NCBI RefSeq assembly: GCF_003852895.1
Contig: NZ_QUSW01000006.1
Span: 310,001 to 374,000, forward strand
Source: Rhizobacter terrae
GTDB taxonomy: Bacteria > Pseudomonadota > Gammaproteobacteria > Burkholderiales > Burkholderiaceae_C
Length of the DNA stretch: 64,000 nt
Direction of reading: 5' to 3'
Positions 50,452 to 58,932 of the stretch are shown piece by piece. Under the pieces are notes generated by a model. It was not told where the DNA came from and ran no database searches. It was given only the letters and a program-made list of their open reading frames with translations. Every line of letters begins with the position of its first letter. The stretch's first letter is position 1. The position numbers and the translations under genes were made by a program.

Positions 50452-52707
50452 TCAGTCGCGCACGCAGTCCACGTAGTACACGCGGCCGCCCGGGCCCTCG
50501 TCTTCCACCAGCCCGTGCACGTCGGTGTCGAAGCCCGGGAAGGCCGCGTTGAACTGCCGCGTGAACTGCAGGTAGTCCACGATCTTGCGGTTGAAGCACT
50601 CGCCCGGGATCAGCAGCGGAATGCCGGGCGGATACGGGGTGAGCAGCGAGGTGGTGATGCGGCCTTCGAGCTTGTCGATGGCCACGCGCTCGGTCTTGCG
50701 GTGCGCGATGTACGAGAAGGCATCGGTGGGCTTCATCGCCGGCTGCAGGTCCGACAAGTACATCTCGGTGGTCAGCCGCGCGATGTCGCCCTTGGCATAC
50801 ATGGCGTGGATGTCCTGGCACAGGTCGCGCAGGCCCATGCGCTCGTAGCGCGGGAAGGCCGCCACGAACTCGGGCAGCACGCGGCCCATCATCGCGTTGC
50901 GGTCGTAATCGTCCTTGAACTGCTGCAAGGCGGTGAGCAGCGTGTTCCAGCGGCCCTTGGTGATGCCGATGGTGAACATGATGAAGAACGAGTAGAGCCC
51001 GGTCTTCTCCACCACCACGCCGTGCTCGGCCAGGTACTTGGTGACGATGCTCGCCGGGATGCCGGTCTTGGCGAACTTGCCGGTCACGTCCAGCCCCGGC
51101 GTGATGATGGTGCTCTTGATCGGGTCCAGCAGGTTGAAGCCCTCGGCCAAGTCGCCGAAGCCGTGCCACTTCTCGCCGGCCTTCAGGATCCAGTCGGTGT
51201 CCTTGCTCATGCCGTCGGCGGCGATCTTCTCCGGGCCCCAGACCTTGAACCACCAGTCCTTGCCGAACTCCTTGTCGACCTTGCGCATGGCGCGGCGGAA
51301 GTCCAGCGACTCCATGATGCTTTCTTCCACCAGCGCCTGGCCGCCGGGCGCCTCCATCATGGCCGCGGCCACGTCGCACGAGGCGATGATGGCGTACTGC
51401 GGGCTGGTGGAGGTGTGCATCAGGTAGGCCTCGTTGAAGAGGTGCCTGTCGAGCTTGCGGTTCTGGGCGTCCTGCACCAGCACCTGCGAGGCCTGGCTGA
51501 TGCCCGCCAGCAACTTGTGCGTGGACTGCGTGGCGAAGACGAGTTGGTCCTTCGGGCGCGGGCGGTAGCGGCCCATGGCGTGGTATTCGCCGTAGAACGG
51601 GTGGAAGGCCGCGTGCGGCAGCCAGGCTTCATCGAAGTGCAGCGTGTCGATGTAGCCGTCCAGCGAATGCTTGATGGTCTCGGTGTTGTAGAGCACGCCG
51701 TCGTAGGTGCTCTGCGTGAGCGTGAGGATGCGCGGCTTGACCTTCTTCGGGTCCACGCCCTTGAGCAGCGGGTTGGCGGCGATCTTGCGCTCGATGGTCT
51801 CGCGCGAGAACTCGCTCTTCGGAATCGGCCCGATGATGCCGTAGTGGTTGCGCGTGGGCGTGAGGAACACCGGCACCGCCCCCGTCATGATGATGCTGTG
51901 CAGGATGGACTTGTGACAGTTGCGGTCCACCACCACCACGTCGCCTGGCGCCACCGAGTGGTGCCACACCATCTTGTTGGAGGTGCTGGTGCCGTTGGTG
52001 ACGAAGAAGCAATGGTCGGCATTGAAGATGCGCGCCGCATTGCGCTCGGACGCCGCCACCGGGCCGGTGTGATCCAGCAACTGGCCAAGTTCTTCCACCG
52101 CATTGCACACGTCTGCGCGCAGCATGTTCTCGCCGAAGAACTGGTGGAACATCTGGCCCACCGGGCTCTTGAGGAAGGCCACGCCACCGGAGTGGCCCGG
52201 GCAGTGCCACGAGTACGAACCGTCCTGCGCATAGTCCATCAGTGCCTTGAAGAACGGCGGCGCCAGCCCGTCGAGGTAACTGCGCACCTCGCGGATGATG
52301 TGGCGAGCCACGAACTCCGGCGTGTCCTCGAACATGTGGATGAAGCCGTGCAGCTCGCGCAGGATGTCGTTCGGGATGTGCTGCGAGGTGCGCGTCTCGC
52401 CGTAGAGGTAGATGGGAATCTCGGCGTTCTTGAAGCGGATTTCCTTGATGAACTTGCGCAGGTTGAGCACCGCCGGGTCGAGCTCGGGGCCGGGGGTGAA
52501 TTCCTCGTCGTCGATGGACAGGATGAACGCGCCCGCCCGGCTTTGCTGCTGTGCGAACTGCGAGAGGTCACCGTAGCTGGTGGCGCCCAGCACCTCGAAG
52601 CCTTCTTTCTGGATCGCATCGGCCAATGCGCGGATGCCCAGGCCTGAGGTGTTTTCCGACCGGAAGTCCTCGTCAATGATCACGATGGGAAAACGGAAAC
52701 GCTGCAT
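50452..52707 (-). CDS. Orn/Lys/Arg decarboxylase, inducible type
   Basis: A 751-residue pyridoxal-phosphate enzyme of the large biodegradative decarboxylase family. An N-terminal receiver-like wing domain (about 1-130; IVIIDEDFRSENTSGLGIRAL) precedes the PLP domain (HCPGHSGGVAF, FFVTNGTSTSNKMVWHH, LHFDEAWLPHAAFHPFYG). The PLP lysine is K398 in ATQSTHKLLAG. The C-terminal domain ends in LLTPYPPGIPLLIPGE, typical of the group. It makes a polyamine or diamine plus CO2 from arginine, lysine or ornithine; the exact substrate cannot be read safely. The start at 52707 gives the family N-terminus; the longer open frame overlaps the divergent nfeD gene. Confidence 0.92.
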   Translation of the reverse strand: MQRFRFPIVIIDEDFRSENTSGLGIRALADAIQKEGFEVLGATSYGDLSQFAQQQSRAGAFILSIDDEEFTPGPELDPAVLNLRKFIKEIRFKNAEIPIYLYGETRTSQHIPNDILRELHGFIHMFEDTPEFVARHIIREVRSYLDGLAPPFFKALMDYAQDGSYSWHCPGHSGGVAFLKSPVGQMFHQFFGENMLRADVCNAVEELGQLLDHTGPVAASERNAARIFNADHCFFVTNGTSTSNKMVWHHSVAPGDVVVVDRNCHKSILHSIIMTGAVPVFLTPTRNHYGIIGPIPKSEFSRETIERKIAANPLLKGVDPKKVKPRILTLTQSTYDGVLYNTETIKHSLDGYIDTLHFDEAWLPHAAFHPFYGEYHAMGRYRPRPKDQLVFATQSTHKLLAGISQASQVLVQDAQNRKLDRHLFNEAYLMHTSTSPQYAIIASCDVAAAMMEAPGGQALVEESIMESLDFRRAMRKVDKEFGKDWWFKVWGPEKIAADGMSKDTDWILKAGEKWHGFGDLAEGFNLLDPIKSTIITPGLDVTGKFAKTGIPASIVTKYLAEHGVVVEKTGLYSFFIMFTIGITKGRWNTLLTALQQFKDDYDRNAMMGRVLPEFVAAFPRYERMGLRDLCQDIHAMYAKGDIARLTTEMYLSDLQPAMKPTDAFSYIAHRKTERVAIDKLEGRITTSLLTPYPPGIPLLIPGECFNRKIVDYLQFTRQFNAAFPGFDTDVHGLVEDEGPGGRVYYVDCVRD

Positions 52708-52848
52708 GGTCGGACTCGCGGACAACGGTGGAAAAGCGCGAAGTGTAGGGCTGTTCGCATGACAGGTGATGGCTGCCTGGCCACCATGATCCAGCCCTAC
52801 ACTCCCCCTCGTGTGCAGCCATGCCCGGCCCCCCGGGCCGCGCCCGTC

Positions 52849-53286
52849 ATGGACATTTCCGCTTCCACTGTCTGGTGGCTCCTGGCCGGCGTCGCCGTGG
52901 CCGCGGAACTGACCACCGGCACCTTCTACCTGCTCATGGTCGCGCTGGGCCTCGCGGCCGGCGCCCTGGCCGCCCATGCTGGCTTGGCTGCGAGCATCCA
53001 GCTCGTGGCAGCCTCCGTCATCGGCGGCGGGGCCACGGTGCTGTGGCACTGGAAGCGCAGCCGCATGCCGCAGGACCGGCCCGTGCCGGAGAACCGCGAC
53101 GTCAACCTCGACATCGGCGAGCGCGTGCAGGTCCCGGCCTGGGAACCAGACGGTACCGCCCGCGTGGCCTACCGCGGCAGCACCTGGTCCGCCCGCCTGC
53201 AACCCGGTGCCGCGGCGGCGCCGGGGCTGCACCGCGTGGCGGCCGTCGAAGGCAACTGGCTGGTGCTCGCGCCGGCCTCGAACTGA
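52849..53286 (+). CDS. NfeD-family membrane protein
   Basis: A 145-residue short NfeD protein. Three hydrophobic segments (about 8-75; WWLLAGVAVAAELTTGTFYLLMVALGL, then a further helix) are followed by an OB-fold domain (about 85-140; LDIGERVQVPAWEPDGTARVAYRGSTWSARL). Such proteins usually partner an SPFH protein in membrane quality control, and the next gene, 20 bp on, is one. The ATG at 52849 starts the family N-terminus; upstream residues in the frame are Pro-rich and not protein-like. Confidence 0.92.
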   Translation: MDISASTVWWLLAGVAVAAELTTGTFYLLMVALGLAAGALAAHAGLAASIQLVAASVIGGGATVLWHWKRSRMPQDRPVPENRDVNLDIGERVQVPAWEPDGTARVAYRGSTWSARLQPGAAAAPGLHRVAAVEGNWLVLAPASN

Positions 53287-53306
53287 ACACTCAGCACAGA
53301 GGACGC

Positions 53307-54230
53307 ATGGACACCATGGGCAACGCCACCCTCATTCCGCTTGTACTCGCGGTCATCATCGTCATCTTCATCATCAAGACCTTCAAGATCGTGCCCCAGC
53401 AGCACGCCTGGGTGGTCGAGCGCCTGGGCAAGTACGACCGCACGCTCAGCCCCGGCCTGGGGTTCGTCACGCCCTTCATCGAACGCGTGGCCTACAAGCA
53501 CTCTCTCAAGGAAGTGCCGCTGGACGTGCCCAGCCAGGTCTGCATCACCAAGGACAACACCCAGCTGCAGGTGGACGGGATCATCTACTTCCAGATCACC
53601 GACCCCATGCGCGCGAGCTACGGTTCGAGCAACTACGTCTTCGCCATCACGCAGCTCGCGCAGACGCTGCTGCGCTCGGTCATCGGCAAGATGGAGCTGG
53701 ACAAGACCTTCGAGGAGCGCGATGCCATCAACGCCTCGGTGGTGAATGCGCTGGACGACGCCGCGGTGAACTGGGGCGTGAAGGTGCTGCGCTACGAGAT
53801 CAAGGACCTCACGCCGCCGGCGGAGATCCTGCGCTCCATGCAGGCGCAGATCACCGCCGAGCGTGAAAAGCGCGCCCTCATCGCAGCCTCGGAAGGCCGC
53901 AAGCAGGAGCAGATCAACATCGCCACCGGCGAGCGCGAGGCGTACATCGCCCGCTCCGAGGGCGAGCGGCAGGCGGAGATCAACAAGGCGCAGGGCGAGG
54001 CTTCGGCCATCGTCGCGGTGGCCGAAGCCACGGCCGATGCCATCCGCAAGGTGGCCGAGGCCATCCGCTCACCCGGCGGCGAACAGGCCGTGCAGCTGAA
54101 GGTGGCGGAACGCGCGGTCGACGCCTATGCTCAACTGGCACAGAAGAACAACACCATGATCGTCCCAGGGAATATGACGGAGGTGTCGGCGCTCATTGCC
54201 ACGGCGATGGCCTTGATCAAGAAAACCTGA
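53307..54230 (+). CDS. SPFH/stomatin-like membrane protein (QmcA type)
   Basis: A 307-residue protein with one N-terminal membrane anchor (about 8-28) and a SPFH/band-7 domain (about 29-200; FKIVPQQHAWVVERLGKYDRTLSPGL, PSQVCITKDNTQLQVDGIIYFQITDP). A helical coiled-coil tail follows, rich in Ala, Glu and Lys (EREKRALIAASEGRKQ, GEASAIVAVAEATADAIRKVAEAI). Such proteins oligomerise into rings on the inner membrane and associate with proteases or NfeD. AGAGGA precedes the ATG at 53307. It is co-transcribed with nfeD. Confidence 0.94.
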   Translation: MDTMGNATLIPLVLAVIIVIFIIKTFKIVPQQHAWVVERLGKYDRTLSPGLGFVTPFIERVAYKHSLKEVPLDVPSQVCITKDNTQLQVDGIIYFQITDPMRASYGSSNYVFAITQLAQTLLRSVIGKMELDKTFEERDAINASVVNALDDAAVNWGVKVLRYEIKDLTPPAEILRSMQAQITAEREKRALIAASEGRKQEQINIATGEREAYIARSEGERQAEINKAQGEASAIVAVAEATADAIRKVAEAIRSPGGEQAVQLKVAERAVDAYAQLAQKNNTMIVPGNMTEVSALIATAMALIKKT

Positions 54231-54375
54231 GATGTAAGTTGTGTCCGAAGGCAAACCCTTCGTTCGAGGGGGGAGGCCTGCGGTCACTTGTGGAGTAGTC
54301 TGCGCGCCGCCGCACGTGTGGTGCGGGCATCCTCTCAACCAACAAGCGGACAAGAACCGCGGGAGTGGTCACACA

Positions 54376-54996
54376 ATGAAGAAGTCGATCGTGGCGATGA
54401 GCCTTCTGGCCGGACTGGGCGCAATGCACAGCGCCCAGGCCGTGGATGTGAAGTTCAATTTCCGGTTCACCGATGCGGACGCCAGCGTCCAGGGCTTTTT
54501 CATCGTCGACGATTCGGCCCTGTCGAACGTCTACAACGGCGGCACCGTGCCTGCCGACGGTGGCCTCATCGACTTCAGCAAGGTCAAGGACCTGAGCCTG
54601 GACTACATGGCCGGCGAATTCGCCTCGGGCGGCGGCCACTACACGCTGGCCGACTATTCCTCGCTGACCTGGACCAGTGACATGCCGGTCAACTTCCACT
54701 CCGACGACATCGCCTGGGACTGGGCGTCGAGCCTCGGGGCCGGCCTGGATTGCACCACCGCGGTCGGGCACGTGGCCTTCTCCTTCGGCCGTGCAGGCGG
54801 CAGCAGCGCACCAACTTCCGTGGGGCCCACCTGCATGGCGGGCACCTCGCCGGACGTCTACCGCCAGCCCTCGCTGTATTCGCTGTACATGGACACGAGC
54901 TACGTGCCGACGCCGGTGCCTGAACCCGGCACCTATGCGCTGATGCTCGCAGGCCTGGGCGTCGTCGGCTGGAGCGCACGCCGCCGTCGCGGCTGA
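54376..54996 (+). CDS. PEP-CTERM exosortase-substrate protein
   Basis: A 206-residue exported protein with a signal peptide (about 1-22, ending AQA) and a C-terminal PEP-CTERM sorting signal (VPEPGTYALMLAGLGVVGW, then SARRRRG). The middle is a beta-rich domain of about 155 residues with two cysteines and many Asp, Ser and Gly residues. Exosortase cuts at the PEP motif and the chain then goes to the cell surface or matrix; no exosortase gene is in the window. The ATG at 54376 gives a clean signal peptide. The 145-bp gap after the SPFH gene suggests its own promoter. The body function is unknown. Confidence 0.9.
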   Translation: MKKSIVAMSLLAGLGAMHSAQAVDVKFNFRFTDADASVQGFFIVDDSALSNVYNGGTVPADGGLIDFSKVKDLSLDYMAGEFASGGGHYTLADYSSLTWTSDMPVNFHSDDIAWDWASSLGAGLDCTTAVGHVAFSFGRAGGSSAPTSVGPTCMAGTSPDVYRQPSLYSLYMDTSYVPTPVPEPGTYALMLAGLGVVGWSARRRRG

Positions 54997-55020
54997 ACGC
55001 AGCCGCTCCACGCATCCCGA

Positions 55021-55593
55021 TCAGATCGGGATGCGCGCGGTGTTCTTGATCTCCTCAAGCACCACGAAGGTCCGCACGTGCCGCACGGCGGGCAGGCTCC
55101 ACACCACCTGTGCGATGAGTTCGCGGTAGGCCGTTATGTCCGGCACGCGGGCCTTGATGAGGTAGTCGAAGTCGCCGGTGATCTCGTGGCATTCCATGAT
55201 CTCCTGCCGCGCCTTCACCGCCGCCTTGAAGGCCAGCGCTACCGCCAGGCCACCGTATTGCAGCGACACCTCGGCGAAGGCCAGCATGCCCTGGGCGAGC
55301 TTGTCGGGGTTGAGCACCGCCTCGAAGCCCAGCACGAAGCCTTCATCCTGCAGGCGCCGCAGCCGCTCGCTGGTGGCCGCGGGCGACAGGCCCACCGCCT
55401 GCGCCAGGTCGGCGTTGGACATGCGGCCGTCGGCCTGCAGCATGCGCATGATGTGGGCGTCATAGGCATCCACGCTGACGCGGCGCAGCGGCGGCCGGCC
55501 GCCATCATCCATGGCCGGCGCCATGCCGGCAGCCACGGGCGCGATGGCGCCGTCGTTCAGGTGGCGGGTCCGAAATCCGGTGGCATTCCTCAT
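55021..55593 (-). CDS. Lrp/AsnC-family regulator, copy 1
   Basis: A 190-residue transcription regulator. An N-terminal extension of about 30 residues precedes the winged helix-turn-helix (about 34-90; VDAYDAHIMRMLQADGRMSNADLAQAVGLSPAATSERLRRLQDEG) and the RAM/AsnC ligand domain (about 100-180; IMECHEITGDFDYLIKARVPDI). The ATG at 55593 has AGGGAG before it. It follows the second Lrp-type gene by 17 bp on the same strand. The effector is likely an amino acid but cannot be specified. Confidence 0.93.
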   Translation of the reverse strand: MRNATGFRTRHLNDGAIAPVAAGMAPAMDDGGRPPLRRVSVDAYDAHIMRMLQADGRMSNADLAQAVGLSPAATSERLRRLQDEGFVLGFEAVLNPDKLAQGMLAFAEVSLQYGGLAVALAFKAAVKARQEIMECHEITGDFDYLIKARVPDITAYRELIAQVVWSLPAVRHVRTFVVLEEIKNTARIPI

Positions 55594-55610
55594 GGGGACT
55601 CCCTGGCGGT

Positions 55611-56255
55611 TCAGAAGCTCAGTGCACGTTCCTGCTTGAGGCCGGTCTTCACGCCGAAGCCGCGCATCTCGCGCACCCCCGGCAGCGAGCGGATGCTGGC
55701 CGGCAGCGGCTCGTCCATGGCGTGGTCGTCGGCCACGCGGATCTTCATGAGGTAGTCGCAGTCGCCGGCGACGAGATGGCACTCCATCACGTCGGGGCAG
55801 GCGCGCACCGCGTCGTTGAAGCGCTGCATGGCGCCGATGCAGGCGCGCTCCAGGCGGACCTCGATGTACATGGTGCCGCCCGAGCCCAGCTTCGAGGCAT
55901 CCAGCCGGGCTTCATACCCCAGGATGAAGCCTTCGCGCTCCAACCGCTTCACGCGCTCGAACACGGCCGTGGGCGAGAGATGCACCTCTTCGCCCAGCTT
56001 CTGGTACGAGATGCGGCCGCAGCGCTGCAGCGTGCGCAGGATGCGCAAGTCGATGCGGTCGGCGCCCGCCGGCAGGCGGACCACCGTGGCCGGGACCGGT
56101 ACCGGTACCGACAGCGGCGTGGTGGGTGGTTCGACCGACGGCTCGTTCACCCGATGGCTGGGCGGCACGCGGCGCAGGTGCGGCGTGCGCACGGATTGGC
56201 GTACAGCCGGCGAAACGGCTTCGGTCTCAATGATGAGTTGTGCAGCGGTTCCCAA
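55611..56255 (-). CDS. Lrp/AsnC-family regulator, copy 2
   Basis: A 214-residue paralogue with a longer N-terminal extension (about 60 residues, Pro/Val-rich, with a VPVPVPA stretch encoded by tandem GGTACC units). The helix-turn-helix (about 66-120; RIDLRILRTLQRCGRISYQKLGEEVHLSPTAVFERVKRLE) and the RAM domain (VMECHLVAGDCDYLMKIRVADD) are well kept. It is the first gene of the pair. It diverges from the porin gene across a 460-bp region. Two regulators in tandem may form mixed oligomers, which is inference. Confidence 0.92.
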   Translation of the reverse strand: MGTAAQLIIETEAVSPAVRQSVRTPHLRRVPPSHRVNEPSVEPPTTPLSVPVPVPATVVRLPAGADRIDLRILRTLQRCGRISYQKLGEEVHLSPTAVFERVKRLEREGFILGYEARLDASKLGSGGTMYIEVRLERACIGAMQRFNDAVRACPDVMECHLVAGDCDYLMKIRVADDHAMDEPLPASIRSLPGVREMRGFGVKTGLKQERALSF

Positions 56256-56715
56256 AGCGACTCCTCCAATGGCGAGATTGCCCCTTGGGGGAACAGGGAG
56301 AGCACCGTGCGTGCCAGCCTTCCTCTGGTTTTCCCGGAGGATCGCAAACCCAGTGCTGGCGCGGGTTTGCGCAACATCTGGTCACCGCGGCGGCGTTCGG
56401 TGGGTGGCCGGCCACACAACATGACGCAGTGCGCGTGTCGATCAGCACACATTCCTTGCGGTGCCGGCCATGGCTTTCACAGGCACGCGTGACGGTAATG
56501 CAGGGCTTTTGCCTTTTCCATTTGGTTTGAGGACCGCGCCGCCGCGGAATTCGCGGCGCACAGCCTGAACTTTGGAATGTCATCGGAACGACTTGTCCGC
56601 AACACTGCGGCCTGCAGCGCGACGCCTCGTCGCCGTGCTGTGGGGGCCGCCTGTGCACGATGCACCTGGAGTGCGCAAGCGGTGATTCGACACACAACAC
56701 ACTCAAAGACAGACC
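56256..56715. other. Long upstream region between Lrp pair and porin
   Basis: No gene is seen in these 460 bp. A GCGCCGC-N10-GCGGCGC inverted repeat lies at 56536-56559, about 160 bp before the porin start. The length fits a complex Lrp-type promoter, but I see no proven binding site. Confidence 0.5.
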
Positions 56716-57657
56716 ATGCAACGGACTCATCTCAATTGCCTCGCCGTGGCCGCACTCATCACCGCCGCCGCTCCCGCCTTCGCACAATCCAGCGTGGCCG
56801 TGTACGGCCGCCTGAACACCAGCGTCGAGAACCAGCAGGTTGGTTCCGCCTCCTCCAAGTGGGTGGAGCAGAACAACAGCTCGCGCCTGGGTTTCCGCGG
56901 CACCGAGGACATCGGCGGCGGCATCAAGGCCGGCTTCACCATCGAGCACGGCTTCCATTCCGATGACGGCACGGCCAACAGCGCCACCGCATTCTGGAAC
57001 CGCCGCTCGGAGCTGAACCTCACGCTGAGCAGCCTGGGCACCATCCGCCTGGGCAAGTTCTTCAGCGAAGCCTACTTCGCGACGGCCGACTACGTCAGCA
57101 TGCACAACCATGACACCGGCACCTCGTCGGACGCGCTGTACGCCTACGTCGCCGGCGACAACAACAAGGTGGCCTACCACTCGCCCACTTTCAGCGGCGC
57201 CACCGTGGACTTCGCCCGCTCGTTCGGCGAAGGCGTGACCAACGCCACCTATGACGCCGCCGTGAACTGGGACGGCGGTCCGCTGCACCTGGGTGGCGGC
57301 TATTCGAAGAACGACGCCGACCACCAGTTCGCCGTGCGCGGCCTGTACGAGATGGGCGCCTTCACCTTCGGCGGCTACGTGCAACGCGACAAGAACGCCG
57401 CCGGCAACCGCAGCAACGTCCGCCTGTCGGGCATGTACACCATGGACGCCACCGAGTTCCACCTGAACTTCGGCAAGGCCGGCGACCGCGGCAGCATCGC
57501 CAACAGCGGCGCCAAGCAGTTCACCGCTGCCGTCAACTACAACCTGAGCAAGCGCACCAAGGTCTACGCCTTCTACACGAAGGTGGACGACGAAGGCGCA
57601 GGCCTGTACGGCGGCGACTTCCGCTCGGTGGCCTTCGGCGTGCGCCACAACTTCTGA
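56716..57657 (+). CDS. General porin (Omp32-like)
   Basis: A 313-residue outer-membrane porin of the betaproteobacterial family. The signal peptide (about 1-23, ending AFA) is followed by SSVAVYGRLNTSVE, then RLGFRGTEDIGGGIKAGFTIEHGF, the usual strand 1-3 pattern. The loop-3 region with RLGKFFSEAYFA differs from the common GRQ pattern. The chain ends GVRHNF, with the aromatic terminal residue required for barrel assembly. It diverges from the Lrp pair and is followed 37 bp later by a Liv-type binding protein, so the two may share a transcript. Confidence 0.95.
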   Translation: MQRTHLNCLAVAALITAAAPAFAQSSVAVYGRLNTSVENQQVGSASSKWVEQNNSSRLGFRGTEDIGGGIKAGFTIEHGFHSDDGTANSATAFWNRRSELNLTLSSLGTIRLGKFFSEAYFATADYVSMHNHDTGTSSDALYAYVAGDNNKVAYHSPTFSGATVDFARSFGEGVTNATYDAAVNWDGGPLHLGGGYSKNDADHQFAVRGLYEMGAFTFGGYVQRDKNAAGNRSNVRLSGMYTMDATEFHLNFGKAGDRGSIANSGAKQFTAAVNYNLSKRTKVYAFYTKVDDEGAGLYGGDFRSVAFGVRHNF

Positions 57658-57694
57658 TCGCCCCGCGGCGAAACAACAACACGAGGAACCAGAC

Positions 57695-58837
57695 ATGCAT
57701 TTCGCACAACGTTCGCTGATGTCCGTCGCCGTCCTGGCTGCCCTGGGCAGCACGGCCTTCGCGCAAGAAGTCGTCAAGATCGGCCACGTGGGCCCCACCA
57801 GCGGCGGCATCGCTCACCTGGGCAAGGACAACGAGATGGGCGCCCGCATGGCCATCGATGAGCTCAACGCCAAGGGCGTGACCATCGGCGGCAAGAAGGT
57901 GAAGTTCGAGCTGCTGGCCGAAGACGATGCCGGCGATCCGAAGCAAGGCACGGCCGTCGCCCAGAAGCTGGCCGACGCCAAGGTGATGGGCGTGGTGGGC
58001 CACCTGAACTCGGGCACCTCGATTCCCGCGTCCAAGGTCTACTCCGACGCCGGCATCCCGCAGATCTCCCCGTCTGCCACCAACCCCAAGTTCACCCGCA
58101 ACGGCTACAAGACGACCTTCCGCGTCGTGGCTGACGACGTGCACCTGGGCGGCACGCTGGGCCGCTACGCCGTGAACGAACTCAAGGGCAAGTCGATCGC
58201 GGTGATCGACGACCGCACGGCCTATGGCCAGGGCGTGGCCGAGGAATTCGAGAAGGCCGTGAAGGCTGCCGGCGGCTCCATCGCCGAGCGCCAGTTCACC
58301 ACCGACAAGGCCACGGACTTCACCGCCATCTTGACCGCCGTGAAGTCCAAGAAGCCTGACGTCGTGTTCTACGGCGGCATGGATGCGGTGGCCGGCCCGA
58401 TGATCCGCCAGATGAAGCAGCTGGGCATCAACGCCAAGTTCATGGGCGGCGACGGCATCTGCTCGAGCGAGCTGCCCAAGCTGGCCGCAGGCTCCATGGC
58501 CGACGGCCAGGTGATCTGCGCCGAAGCAGGCGGCGTGGAAGGCAAGCAGAAGGTCGGCATGGACAAGTTCAAGGCCGACTTCAAGAAGAAGTTCAACGTG
58601 GACGTGCAGATCTATGCACCCTACGTGTATGACGCTGTGAACGTGATGGTGGCCGCCATGGTCAAGGCCGGCTCGGCCGAACCGGCGAAGTACCTGCCCG
58701 TTCTCGCAAAGACCACCAACTATCACGGCGTGACCGGCGACATCACGTTCGATGAGAAAGGTGACATCAAGAACGGCGCACTCACGCTCTTCACCTACAA
58801 GGGTGAAAAGCGCGAGGAAATGAAAGTCGTCCGCTGA
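57695..58837 (+). CDS. Branched-chain amino-acid ABC transporter binding protein (Liv type)
   Basis: A 380-residue periplasmic binding protein of the LivJ/LivK group. The signal peptide (about 1-23, ending AFA) precedes VVKIGHVGPTSGGIAHLGKDNEMGARMAIDELN, and the ligand-contact regions VVGHLNSGTSIPASKVY and YAPYVYDAVNVMV follow. GAGGAA precedes the start. No livH, livM, livG or livF follows; a terminator does. The permease must be encoded elsewhere. The porin upstream may supply the outer-membrane route. Confidence 0.94.
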   Translation: MHFAQRSLMSVAVLAALGSTAFAQEVVKIGHVGPTSGGIAHLGKDNEMGARMAIDELNAKGVTIGGKKVKFELLAEDDAGDPKQGTAVAQKLADAKVMGVVGHLNSGTSIPASKVYSDAGIPQISPSATNPKFTRNGYKTTFRVVADDVHLGGTLGRYAVNELKGKSIAVIDDRTAYGQGVAEEFEKAVKAAGGSIAERQFTTDKATDFTAILTAVKSKKPDVVFYGGMDAVAGPMIRQMKQLGINAKFMGGDGICSSELPKLAAGSMADGQVICAEAGGVEGKQKVGMDKFKADFKKKFNVDVQIYAPYVYDAVNVMVAAMVKAGSAEPAKYLPVLAKTTNYHGVTGDITFDEKGDIKNGALTLFTYKGEKREEMKVVR

Positions 58838-58871
58838 TCCGTCCCTCCTGGGTTAAGCACTGATAGGCCTT

Positions 58872-58902
58872 GGCCTCGCTCGTTTGGGCGAGGCCTTTTT
58901 TT
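58872..58902 (+). terminator. Rho-independent terminator after the Liv-type binding protein
   Basis: GGCCTCGC and GCGAGGCC form an 8-bp stem with an 8-base loop, followed by seven T. It ends four bases before the sigma-54-like promoter of the next gene. Confidence 0.92.
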
Positions 58903-58905
58903 CGT

Positions 58906-58921
58906 TGGCACGCCGGCTGCT
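58906..58921 (+). promoter_or_regulatory. Sigma-54 (-24/-12) promoter upstream of a binding-protein gene
   Basis: TGGCACG-CCGG-CTGCT matches the consensus TGGCACG-N4-TTGCW with one mismatch and has the fixed GG-N10-GC spacing. The predicted start of transcription, about 12 bases after the GC, is near 58932. The adjacent start codon is at 58933. Confidence 0.65.
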
Positions 58922-58932
58922 AAGCTTGCGGG

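Noticed and set aside
56536-56559. GCGCCGC-N10-GCGGCGC inverted repeat upstream of the porin as a terminator
   Set aside because: No T-tract follows on either strand, and no gene ends just upstream; it is listed only as structure in the intergenic region.
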